Part shown: one piece after another, positions 58,204 through 64,000 of the stretch | Layout: each line of letters starts with the position of its first letter | How positions within the stretch are numbered: position 1 is the first letter of the stretch | Source: Micromonospora sediminicola | GTDB lineage: Bacteria > Actinomycetota > Actinomycetes > Mycobacteriales > Micromonosporaceae | Assembly: GCF_900089585.1 (NCBI RefSeq) | Contig: NZ_FLRH01000004.1 | Location: forward strand, 737,001-801,000 | Direction: 5' to 3' | Length of the DNA: 64,000 nucleotides | The notes under the pieces: generated by a model | The model's input: only the letters and a program-made list of their open reading frames with translations | Database searches by the model: none | Told to the model about the DNA's origin: nothing | Made by a program: the position numbers and the translations under genes

Positions 58204-58884
58204 TCAGGCGCCGGGCAGCGGGGCGGGTGCGCCCTCCCGGGTGACCCGGCGCACCACCCAGACCGTGATCAGCAGCAGCAGCGCGTACGGCGGGTAACCC
58301 AGGGCGAGCCGGGCCACGCCGAGCGCGGTGTCCTGGTGGGCCAGGTAGAGCCCGGCCTGCACGCCGACCTTGGCCAGCCACACCACGCCCCAGAGCACGG
58401 TGAGCTGGGTGAAGGTGCGCACCAGCCTCGGGTCGTCGCGCCACTCGGAGCGGCCCTTGGCCACCAGCACCGACCAGATCCAGCCGACCAGCGGCTGCCG
58501 GATCGCGGCCGACAGCAGCAGCGCCAGCCCGTAGCCGATCCCGTAGAGGATGCCGGGCAGGTAGAAGTCGCGCTCGTTGCCGGTGCGCCAGGCGATGGCC
58601 GCGCCGATGCCGACGCCGAAGAGCCCGTTCACCGCGTGCCGCACCGGCCGCCGCTGCACCAGCCGGAGCACGGCGATCAGCAGCGCCACCGCGACCGAGG
58701 CGATCACCGCGGGACGCAGCTCGCCCACCACATTGGCGATCACGAAGACCACCACCGGGATGCTCGACTCGACCAGGCCGCGCCAGCCGCCCAGCTGGTC
58801 GGCCATCTGCTCGGCGATGCTGGGCAGCCGCTCGTCGTCCTGCGGGTCGAGCCCCGACGGGGTGTGCTGCTGTCCGGTCGTCAC
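58204..58884 (-). CDS. DUF3159 membrane protein
   Basis: 226 residues with four or five TMs after a 40-residue cytoplasmic head (ERLPSIAEQMADQLGGWRG). Family features: PVVVFVIANVV, GRSEWRDDPRLVRTFTQLTVLWG. In M. tuberculosis the orthologue Rv2693c holds the same place. The GTG start overlaps the upstream OB-fold gene stop (GTGA). Function unknown. Confidence 0.87.
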   Translation of the reverse strand: MTTGQQHTPSGLDPQDDERLPSIAEQMADQLGGWRGLVESSIPVVVFVIANVVGELRPAVIASVAVALLIAVLRLVQRRPVRHAVNGLFGVGIGAAIAWRTGNERDFYLPGILYGIGYGLALLLSAAIRQPLVGWIWSVLVAKGRSEWRDDPRLVRTFTQLTVLWGVVWLAKVGVQAGLYLAHQDTALGVARLALGYPPYALLLLITVWVVRRVTREGAPAPLPGA

Positions 58885-59261
58885 TTCGGCGACTCCAGCT
58901 CGTAGTACGGGTTGTAGATCACCTTGCGGTCGTCCCGCACGGCCACCCGGCCGCGGGCGGTGAGGTGCCGGCCCGGCTCGATCCCGGCGATGTGCCGCCG
59001 GCCCAGCCACACCAGGGTGACCACGTCGTTGCCGTCGTAGAGGTCGGCCTCCAGCGTGGGCAGGTTGGTGCGCGGCGTGTAGACCACCGTGCGCAGCCGC
59101 CCGGCCACCGAGACGACCTGGCCCCGGTTGCACTGGTGGGTCGGCGTGCCGCCGGACTCGGCGCTCTCGCGGCGCAGCTCCTGCGCCTCGATCTCGGCCT
59201 CGCTCGCGGTGAGCCGTTGCAGGAGCCGCCGCAGCGACACCCGGCCCTGGTCGGTCGTCAT
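58881..59261 (-). CDS. OB-fold nucleic-acid-binding-like protein
   Basis: 126 residues. A charged N-terminal helix (RLTASEAEIEAQELRRE) leads to one OB-fold: GQVVSVAGRLRTVVYTP, LEADLYDGNDVVTLVWLG, RHLTARGRVAVRDDRKVIYNPYYEL. Similar stand-alone OB proteins resemble the RecG wedge/anticodon-binding type but no function is established (Rv2694c position). The ATG at 59261 is very close to GGAGG. It is co-translated with the DUF3159 gene. Confidence 0.87.
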   Translation of the reverse strand: MTTDQGRVSLRRLLQRLTASEAEIEAQELRRESAESGGTPTHQCNRGQVVSVAGRLRTVVYTPRTNLPTLEADLYDGNDVVTLVWLGRRHIAGIEPGRHLTARGRVAVRDDRKVIYNPYYELESPK

Positions 59262-59423
59262 GACCTCCGCGTCACCCTCTCCACGCCGGGGCTCCGCGGA
59301 CGGCGGAACCGTCCCGCCAGCGTACGCCGATCCGGCGCGCCGGCGGGACCGGCGTGGGCGCGCACGCGACGGGCCCGGCGCCGCCGGCCCGGAGGCCGAC
59401 GGGACCGGGCCCGGCACGGTGCG

Positions 59424-60059
59424 TCAGACCTCCTGCGGACCGGCGGCGGCCTGCTCCTGGGCGGCCTGCTGCTCGGCGACCTCGCGGGGCAGCCGCAGCG
59501 GCAGCGGCTCCCGCACCGGCTTGGCCTCCTGCCCGCGGTCGACCACCAGGCCGTCCAGGCAGGCCGCCAGCGGGCCGGCGGCGGTCGGGTCGGTGGCCGC
59601 CTGGCCCTGGAAGACGCCGCGGACCATCCAGCGCGGCCCGTCGATGCCGACGAACCGCAGGTCGGTCATGCCGTCCGGGGTGCGCAGCCGGGCGCGCAGC
59701 TCGGTGCCGTACTCGCCCTCGACCTCCTGGGCCGCGGCGCCGTCGTTGAACAGCGACTGGCGGATCTCCTCGCGCACCTCGTCCCAGATGCCGTCGGACC
59801 GGGGCGCGGCGAAGACGCCGAGCTGGAGCGCGTTCTGCCCGTGCACCAGCACCACCTGCTGGATCACCCCCTGCGGGTCGGCCTGCACCCGCACCTCCAC
59901 GTCCGGCACCGCCGGGATCTGGAGGCTGCCCAGGTCCAGCCGGGGCGCGTCGGGCGCCTCACTGACGTCGTACGGGCCGCGGGACGGCCCGGCGGCCTCC
60001 TCGACGTCGAGGACCGCGTCGTCACGCGTCTCGTCGGCCCGCTTCCGGGAGAAGATCAC
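59424..60059 (-). CDS. DUF3710 protein
   Basis: 211 residues from the GTG at 60059 (GGAGGGTGGG upstream). After FSRKRADETRDD and an acidic stretch comes a conserved globular part: RLDLGSLQIPAVPDVEVRVQ, HGQNALQLGVFAAPRSDGIWDE, FVGIDGPRWMVRGVFQG. The last 30 residues are Gln/Ala-rich. Cytoplasmic, function unknown. It lies 25 bp after dut on the same strand, as Rv2696c-Rv2697c in M. tuberculosis. Confidence 0.88.
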   Translation of the reverse strand: MIFSRKRADETRDDAVLDVEEAAGPSRGPYDVSEAPDAPRLDLGSLQIPAVPDVEVRVQADPQGVIQQVVLVHGQNALQLGVFAAPRSDGIWDEVREEIRQSLFNDGAAAQEVEGEYGTELRARLRTPDGMTDLRFVGIDGPRWMVRGVFQGQAATDPTAAGPLAACLDGLVVDRGQEAKPVREPLPLRLPREVAEQQAAQEQAAAGPQEV

Positions 60060-60084
60060 TGCGCCCACCCTCCGCTGTTCGCAC

Positions 60085-60588
60085 TCACCCTGCCACCTCT
60101 TCGTCCTGCCCACCGGCCGGAGCCGGAACCAGCCCGGCGTGCCCGCCGGTGGATCCGTGCCCACCGGTACCGCGCCGCGACCCGGGCAGCTCGGCGACCG
60201 GCCGGAACTCGGCCCGGGCGACCCGCTGCACCACCAGCTGGGCGATCCGGTCGCCCCGGCTGATCGTGGCCGGCGTGTCCCGATCATGGTTGATCAGGTT
60301 GACCAGGATCTCACCCCGGTAGCCGGCGTCGACCGTACCGGGCGCGTTGAGCACCGTCACGCCGAGCCTCGCGGCCAACCCCGATCGGGGGTGGACCAGT
60401 CCCACGTACCCCTCCGGCAGCGCCACCGCGACGCCGGTGGGCACCAGGGCCCGGCCGCCGGGCGGCAGCTCCACGTCCACGGCGGACACCAGGTCCGCGC
60501 CGGCGTCGCCGGGATGGGCGTACGCCGGCAGCGGCAGCTCCGGGTCGAGCTGCCGTACGGGCACGGGTACGACGTCTGTCACGGTCAT
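60085..60588 (-). CDS. dut: dUTP diphosphatase
   Basis: 167 residues. It hydrolyses dUTP to dUMP. All five motifs are visible: HPGDAGADLVSA (1), HPRSGLAARLGV (2), NAPGTVDAGYRGEILVNLIN (3, with the catalytic Asp and Tyr), RGDRIAQLVVQ (4) and a C-terminal GSRRGTGGHGSTGG (5), the flexible loop closing the trimer site. Start ATG at 60588. Divergent from the DUF3093 gene. Confidence 0.96.
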   Translation of the reverse strand: MTVTDVVPVPVRQLDPELPLPAYAHPGDAGADLVSAVDVELPPGGRALVPTGVAVALPEGYVGLVHPRSGLAARLGVTVLNAPGTVDAGYRGEILVNLINHDRDTPATISRGDRIAQLVVQRVARAEFRPVAELPGSRRGTGGHGSTGGHAGLVPAPAGGQDEEVAG

Positions 60589-60655
60589 CCTCTTCCGTCC
60601 GGTCCTCGCGGGGTGACCCTGCCATCCTGCCGGTTGGCCGACCCGCCGCGCGCCG

Positions 60656-60667
60656 TACCCTCGCAGT
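60656..60667 (+). promoter_or_regulatory. Leaderless promoter for the DUF3093 gene
   Basis: TACCCT (60656-60661), six bases, then the GTG at 60668. Confidence 0.5.
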
Positions 60668-61159
60668 GTGCGTCAGTCGTCATCCCCGGCCGCCCCGACG
60701 GCCACCCCCGCGTCGTACGCGGAGCGCCTCGGGCTGCCCTGGTGGGCCTGGCCGGTGGGCCTGGCGGTGGCCGGGCTGCTCGCCGCCGAGCTGTGGCTGG
60801 GCGCGACCGGGGTCCGCGCCTGGCTGCCGTTCGTGCTGCTGATCCCCGGCACGGTGGCCGCCCTGTGGTGGCTGGGCCGGATCCGGGTCGAGGTGCGCGA
60901 CGGCGAACTGCGGGTCGACGACGCCCACCTGCCGGTGCGGCACGTCGCGGACGTGGTGCCGCTGGACGCGGCCGGCCGGCGCGAGGTGCTCGGCGTCGGC
61001 GCCGACCCGCTCGCCTTCGTGGTCCAGCGTCCCTGGGTCGGCGGCGCGGTCCAGGTGGTGCTGGACGACCCGGCGGACCCGACCCCGTTCTGGGTGGTCA
61101 GCACCCGGCGTCCGGTGGAGCTGGCGGCGGCCCTGCTGGCCGCCCGCGACGCGGCCTGA
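60668..61159 (+). CDS. DUF3093 membrane protein
   Basis: 163 residues with two TMs (about 25-42 and 48-66) and a beta-rich cytoplasmic domain (RIRVEVRDGELRVDDAHLPV, VVQRPWVGGAVQVVLDDPAD). Length and order match Rv2698 of M. tuberculosis. Function unknown. The GTG start lies six bases after TACCCT. It converges with the next gene across 18 bp. Confidence 0.87.
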   Translation: MRQSSSPAAPTATPASYAERLGLPWWAWPVGLAVAGLLAAELWLGATGVRAWLPFVLLIPGTVAALWWLGRIRVEVRDGELRVDDAHLPVRHVADVVPLDAAGRREVLGVGADPLAFVVQRPWVGGAVQVVLDDPADPTPFWVVSTRRPVELAAALLAARDAA

Positions 61160-61177
61160 CCGTCCCCCGCCGGGCCC

Positions 61178-62044
61178 TCAGCCCCGCTTGTGCGGCAGGC
61201 CGCGGGCCGTGTGCCGGAGATCCTTGCGGAGCTGCTCGCCGAGCGCGCGGGTGGCCCGCCGGTTGAGGTAGCCGGCCACCGCGGCGCCGGTCAGGAACGG
61301 CCCGAGCGTGGTGAGGTTGCGACCGAACCGGCGCAGCAGGCTGTCGCGCAGCTCGCGGCGGGCGGCGGTGCCCAGCACCGCGCTCACCCCGACGCCCGGC
61401 ATCATCGGGTTGATCCCCCGCTGCCCGGCCCAGGACTGCACCAGCGCCACGGCGCGGGCGGTGCCGCCGGTGGGCAGCGGCATCCGGTGGATCTCGTGCA
61501 GCTCGCCGATCAGCTTCAGTTCGATCGCCACCACCGCGACCGTCTCGGCGGCCAGCAGGACGGGGGCGGAGAGCAGCGTGGGCGTGACCGCCCACTCGAC
61601 CGCGGCGACCCCGCCGCCGGCCGCGCCCACCCCGGCCGTGGCCCGGGAGGCGTTGCGGACCAGCCGGTCGGCCAGCGCGTCGTCGTCCAGCCCCGGGAAG
61701 TGCCGCCGGAGCGTGGCCAGGTCCCGGATCGGCACGTGCGGGGCGACCTCGGCGACGGTGTCCGTCATCCAGCGCAGCGCCGCCTTCGGCTTGAACAGGT
61801 CGGTGATGCCGCGGGCCCGGGCCTGGCCGACCATCCGGACCAGCAGTTGCCGGCGGCGGGCCGGCGCGATGTCGTCGGCGGTCAGGGCGGCGACGGTCGC
61901 GCCCAGCTCGTCACCGTCCGCACCGGACGGCGCCCGGCCCGGCTCCGCCGGAGCGGTGGCCGCGTCGGGGGTGGTCGGCGCCGGTCCCGGCTCCGGGGCC
62001 GGCGTCCGGTCGGTCCCGTCCGCACGCTCGCTGCGCTCGCTCAC
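61178..62044 (-). CDS. Hypothetical protein with central hydrophobic helices
   Basis: 288 residues. The first 45 are disordered and Pro/Ala-rich and begin SERSERADGT, encoded by a repeat seen at many actinomycete gene starts. The middle has amphipathic helices (RRQLLVRMVGQARARGITDLF), then a hydrophobic stretch about 130-190 (VEWAVTPTLLSAPVLLAAETVAVVAIELKL), and the end is basic. It loosely resembles EcsC-type proteins, but I cannot assign it. It is not part of the M. tuberculosis order, so it may be a lineage insertion between the DUF3093 and DUF4193 genes. Confidence 0.6.
   Translation of the reverse strand: MSERSERADGTDRTPAPEPGPAPTTPDAATAPAEPGRAPSGADGDELGATVAALTADDIAPARRRQLLVRMVGQARARGITDLFKPKAALRWMTDTVAEVAPHVPIRDLATLRRHFPGLDDDALADRLVRNASRATAGVGAAGGGVAAVEWAVTPTLLSAPVLLAAETVAVVAIELKLIGELHEIHRMPLPTGGTARAVALVQSWAGQRGINPMMPGVGVSAVLGTAARRELRDSLLRRFGRNLTTLGPFLTGAAVAGYLNRRATRALGEQLRKDLRHTARGLPHKRG
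62018..62044 (-). repeat. SERSER start-codon repeat
   Basis: GTGAGCGAGCGCAGCGAGCG followed by TGCGGAC, on the minus strand, gives the GTG start and SERSERAD. It is a GAGCG-based palindromic sequence known from many actinomycete gene starts. Confidence 0.55.
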
Positions 62045-62130
62045 CCGTCCGCCCTCCTGCTCCGTGCGGCGTGGCAGCCGCCGCTACGAGTCAAGCAGCT
62101 TCCGGCCACCCGCGCACGGCGGCTCGAACA

Positions 62131-62157
62131 GCGGCGGCCCCGCACCGGGGCCGCCGC
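62131..62157 (-). terminator. Terminator hairpin after the DUF4193 gene
   Basis: GCGGCGGCCCCG-CAC-CGGGGCCGCCGC-like arms (62131-62142 and 62146-62157, perfect 12 bases) lie 18 bases past the DUF4193 stop on the minus strand. Confidence 0.65.
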
Positions 62158-62175
62158 CGGTTTCCCCGGACGGGA

Positions 62176-62472
62176 TCAGACGCACTCGCGGCAGATCAGG
62201 TCGCCGTTGCGCTCGACCGCCAGCTGGCTGCGGTGGTGGACCAGGAAGCAGCGCGCGCACCGGAACTCGTCCTGCTGCATCGGGAGGACCTTGACCGTGA
62301 GCTCCTCGTCGGCCAGATCGGCGCCGGGCAGCTCGAAGCTCTCGGCCACCTCGGCCTCGTCGACGTCCACGGCGCCCGACTGTGAGTCGACCCGCCGGGC
62401 CTTGAGCTCTTCCAGGCTGTCCTCGCCGAGGTCGACCTCGTCGCGACGCGGGGCGTCGTAGTCGGTGGCCAT
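62176..62472 (-). CDS. DUF4193 zinc-ribbon-like protein
   Basis: 98 residues. An acidic first half (ATDYDAPRRDEVDLGEDSLEEL) leads to a C-terminal metal site: FRCARCFLVHHRSQL and LICRECV, giving two CxxC pairs plus histidines. It matches the actinobacterial DUF4193 family (Rv2699c). TTGGAGAG lies eight bases before the ATG. Function unknown; partner of RNA or transcription machinery is only a guess. It is divergent from the LytR-C gene across a 422-bp gap. Confidence 0.9.
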   Translation of the reverse strand: MATDYDAPRRDEVDLGEDSLEELKARRVDSQSGAVDVDEAEVAESFELPGADLADEELTVKVLPMQQDEFRCARCFLVHHRSQLAVERNGDLICRECV

Positions 62473-62894
62473 CGGTTTCACTCTCCAATATCGATATGGT
62501 CGCTGCCGGTTGTAACGCCGGACGACGCCGTTTCGGTTCCCCTGGTCGGCCACCATCTGTGTCGGGCACCCGACCCGACGACCGTTGGGTCGGGCTCGCC
62601 GGAGCGGAACCCCCCGGCGAGCGCGGAACCTTACCCCCCCTTTGGGCGAGGCATGTATACCGCCCTCGCGGGAGAGATGTACGCCCCTGCGCCCGAAGTT
62701 GTTCCCAATGTGACTCAGGCGACACGAAGATAGGGGTAGTCCTACCCGTTCCCCCGGTGGCGCGCCGGCATGTCGGACTGTTTCCACGCGGGAGCCGGAC
62801 AAGGGTTAACCTCAGCGGCGTACTGGACGGCCACAGACGCGGCCCGACCGCGGCGGCCGCCGCCACCCAATCACTGTCCGGGGGAGCGCCCAGG
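62473..62894. other. 422-bp divergent intergenic region
   Basis: This is the longest gap in the window and holds no credible gene. I see the palindrome ATATCGATAT at 62488-62497 (near the DUF4193 start), GTCGGGCACCCGAC-type short stems around 62558-62600, the inverted repeat GGGTAG-TC-CTACCC at 62734-62747, and GGTTAACC at about 62804, a possible -10 area for the LytR-C gene. The AT content between 62640 and 62750 is higher than elsewhere in the window, as expected for a control region. Confidence 0.6.
62734..62747. promoter_or_regulatory. Inverted repeat, candidate operator
   Basis: GGGTAG-TC-CTACCC, perfect six-base arms, within the divergent region between the DUF4193 and LytR-C genes, about 150 bp before the latter. 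Confidence 0.35.
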
Positions 62895-63425
62895 ATGAGT
62901 TTTGCGCGAGTGCGGGCACTCGTTGTCGTCGGACTGCTGGCGGTCATCGCCCTGGTCATCGTGGTCGTCGCCGTGGTGCGCGACACCCAGAGCAAGGCGG
63001 GCACGGCCGCCGGGTGCCCGGACGGCTGGCAGCTGGTCGACCTGCGGCTGCGGGAGCAGAAGGACGTGAAGCTCAACGTCTACAACGCCACCGACGAGGC
63101 CGGCCGGGCCGGCCTGGTCGCGGACGACTTCCGCAACCGCAAGTTCCAGGTCAAGAAGGTCGGCAACGAGAAGAAGGCGTTCGACGGCGTGGCCGTGCTG
63201 CGCTACGGCCCGAAGGGCGTCGGCTCGGCGCACCTGCTGCGGGCGTACTTCCTCAACGAGGCCGAGCGGAAGTTCGACCCGAACCGCAAGGACGACAGCG
63301 TCGACGTGGTCCTGGGCAACGGCTTCCAGCAGTTGGCCACCACCACCGAGGTGAACCAGTCGCTCGGCGACCTGGGCGCGCCCGAGGCGCCGCCGGAGAC
63401 GTGCCCGATGCCGTTCGACAAGTGA
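62895..63425 (+). CDS. LytR C-terminal-domain envelope protein (Cei-like)
   Basis: 176 residues. One TM near 7-29 (ALVVVGLLAVIALVIVVVAVV), then an outside LytR_C domain: LREQKDVKLNVYNATDEAGRA (split at 20), VADDFRNRKFQVKKVGNEKK, VAVLRYGPKGVGSAHLLRAY and a C-terminal Cys pair partner (GCPDGW, ETCPMP). In M. tuberculosis the same place is held by Rv2700 (Cei), needed for envelope integrity. CAGG precedes the ATG at 62895 and GGGGGAG lies 12 bases upstream. It converges with suhB. Confidence 0.9.
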   Translation: MSFARVRALVVVGLLAVIALVIVVVAVVRDTQSKAGTAAGCPDGWQLVDLRLREQKDVKLNVYNATDEAGRAGLVADDFRNRKFQVKKVGNEKKAFDGVAVLRYGPKGVGSAHLLRAYFLNEAERKFDPNRKDDSVDVVLGNGFQQLATTTEVNQSLGDLGAPEAPPETCPMPFDK

Positions 63426-63463
63426 CCGGTGGGCCGGTCACCCGGCCCGACCCGACGACGACG

Positions 63464-63497
63464 CAGGGCGGCCTCCGCGGTTCGGGAGGCCGCCCTG
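63464..63497. terminator. Bidirectional terminator
   Basis: CAGGGCGGCCTCC (63464-63476) and GGAGGCCGCCCTG (63485-63497), perfect 13-base arms, loop GCGGTTCG, between the convergent LytR-C and suhB genes. Confidence 0.7.
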
Positions 63498-63520
63498 ACG
63501 CGTACGAGGGCGCGTGCCGG

Positions 63521-64000
63521 TCACGGCCCGCCGGAGGCGTCCAGGTCGGCGAGGCGGGTGTGCAGCGGCCCGTGCAGCGCCGGCGGCGCGGCGAGCACCA
63601 GGTCCGGCCCGGCCGCCCGACCGGACAGCCCGGTCACCAGCAGCCCGGCCTCGCGGGCGACCAGCCCGCCGGCGGCGAGGTCCCAGGCGGCGAGCCCCTT
63701 CTCGTAGTAGGCGTCCACCCGCCCCTCGGCGGCCAGGCAGAGGTCGAGCGCGGCCGCGCCCATCCGGCGGATGTCCCGCACGTGCGGGATCAGCTCGGCG
63801 ACCACGCGGGCCTGGTGCGCCCGGCGGCCGGCGTCGTACCCGAATCCGGTGGCGACCAGCGCCTGCCCCAGGTCGGTCTCGGCGGAGCAGCGCAGCCGCT
63901 CGCCGTCGCGCCAGGCCCCGCCGCCGGCGGTGGCGGTCCACTCCTCGCCGGTGGCCACGTTGCGCACCACCCCGGCCACGACCTCGCCGGCCACCTCGGC
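63521..64000 (-). CDS. suhB: Inositol monophosphatase family protein, 5' truncated
   Basis: The reading frame is open to the right edge, giving 159 residues of the C-terminal part. RVDAYYEKGLAAWDLAAGGLVAREAG contains the IMPase metal motif WDxAAG, and ATGFGYDAGRRAHQARVV, RDIRRMGAAALDLCLAAEG fit the family. It hydrolyses inositol phosphates or similar sugars. In M. tuberculosis suhB (Rv2701c) occupies the same place. The metal motif DPLDGT expected earlier in the protein is outside the window. Confidence 0.9.
   Translation of the reverse strand, partial: AEVAGEVVAGVVRNVATGEEWTATAGGGAWRDGERLRCSAETDLGQALVATGFGYDAGRRAHQARVVAELIPHVRDIRRMGAAALDLCLAAEGRVDAYYEKGLAAWDLAAGGLVAREAGLLVTGLSGRAAGPDLVLAAPPALHGPLHTRLADLDASGGP

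Noticed and set aside
1..64000. tRNA, rRNA, riboswitch, insertion sequence or prophage
   Set aside because: Intergenic regions were read on both strands; none contains a tRNA-like T-loop, a recognisable riboswitch core, a transposase or phage structural genes.

Overview
The window comes from a very GC-rich actinomycete chromosome with codons strongly biased to G/C in third position, many GTG starts and several apparently leaderless transcripts. Gene content and repeat style fit Micromonosporaceae (Micromonospora-like); this is an inference from recognised families, no database search was run. There are about 58 credible protein genes, no rRNA or tRNA genes, no CRISPR array, no insertion sequence and no phage module. 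The first and last genes run off the window.

Layout. 1-5 kb: a TAP-type secreted peptidase end, a secreted beta-propeller divergent from a PucR-type regulator (with a perfect inverted repeat between them), a two-TM potassium channel and an acetyltransferase. 4.8-12.5 kb: a tightly coupled ABC exporter operon with two large FtsX-type permeases and two ATPases, one of which carries a C-terminal AbrB-like domain. 12.6-19.9 kb: a DUF559 protein, a frameshifted membrane metallopeptidase, a LigD-type polymerase, MsrB, a small CBM48 protein, a cysteine-rich protein, a TlpA/CcdA redox pair, an ElaA-type acetyltransferase and a secreted AA10 LPMO with CBM2.

20-27.8 kb holds the core haem operon hemE-hemY-hemQ, DUF3000, two proline-rich membrane proteins (one a trypsin-like protease) and RNase D. 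27.9-49.8 kb is more accessory: a fadA-fadB beta-oxidation pair, a secreted propeller/malectin protein, a two-component system, a C39-like protein, then an envelope cluster of two membrane-anchored PQQ-like propellers, three paralogous polytopic GT-C-like proteins, a lipoprotein and a cis-prenyltransferase. From 50 kb to the end lies dxs, anmK, an RNA methyltransferase, a KimA-type potassium transporter, two TrkA/RCK proteins, DUF3159, an OB-fold protein, DUF3710, dut, DUF3093, DUF4193, a LytR-C protein and suhB. From memory this matches the order of M. tuberculosis Rv2674-Rv2701, so the 22 kb between rnd and dxs looks like an insertion relative to that conserved backbone.

The least explained material is in the repeats. 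(1) A GGGCCC/TTAACG repeat family occurs at five loci in two architectures and supplies stop codons to three genes and apparently the Shine-Dalgarno and start codon to anmK. (2) A 60-bp in-frame tandem repeat between the KimA-like gene and the methyltransferase gene carries a ribosome-binding site and GTG start in each copy. (3) A long stem-loop repeat occurs twice with similar loops. Together with the envelope cluster and the AbrB-tailed ATPase these are the best candidates for undescribed biology.
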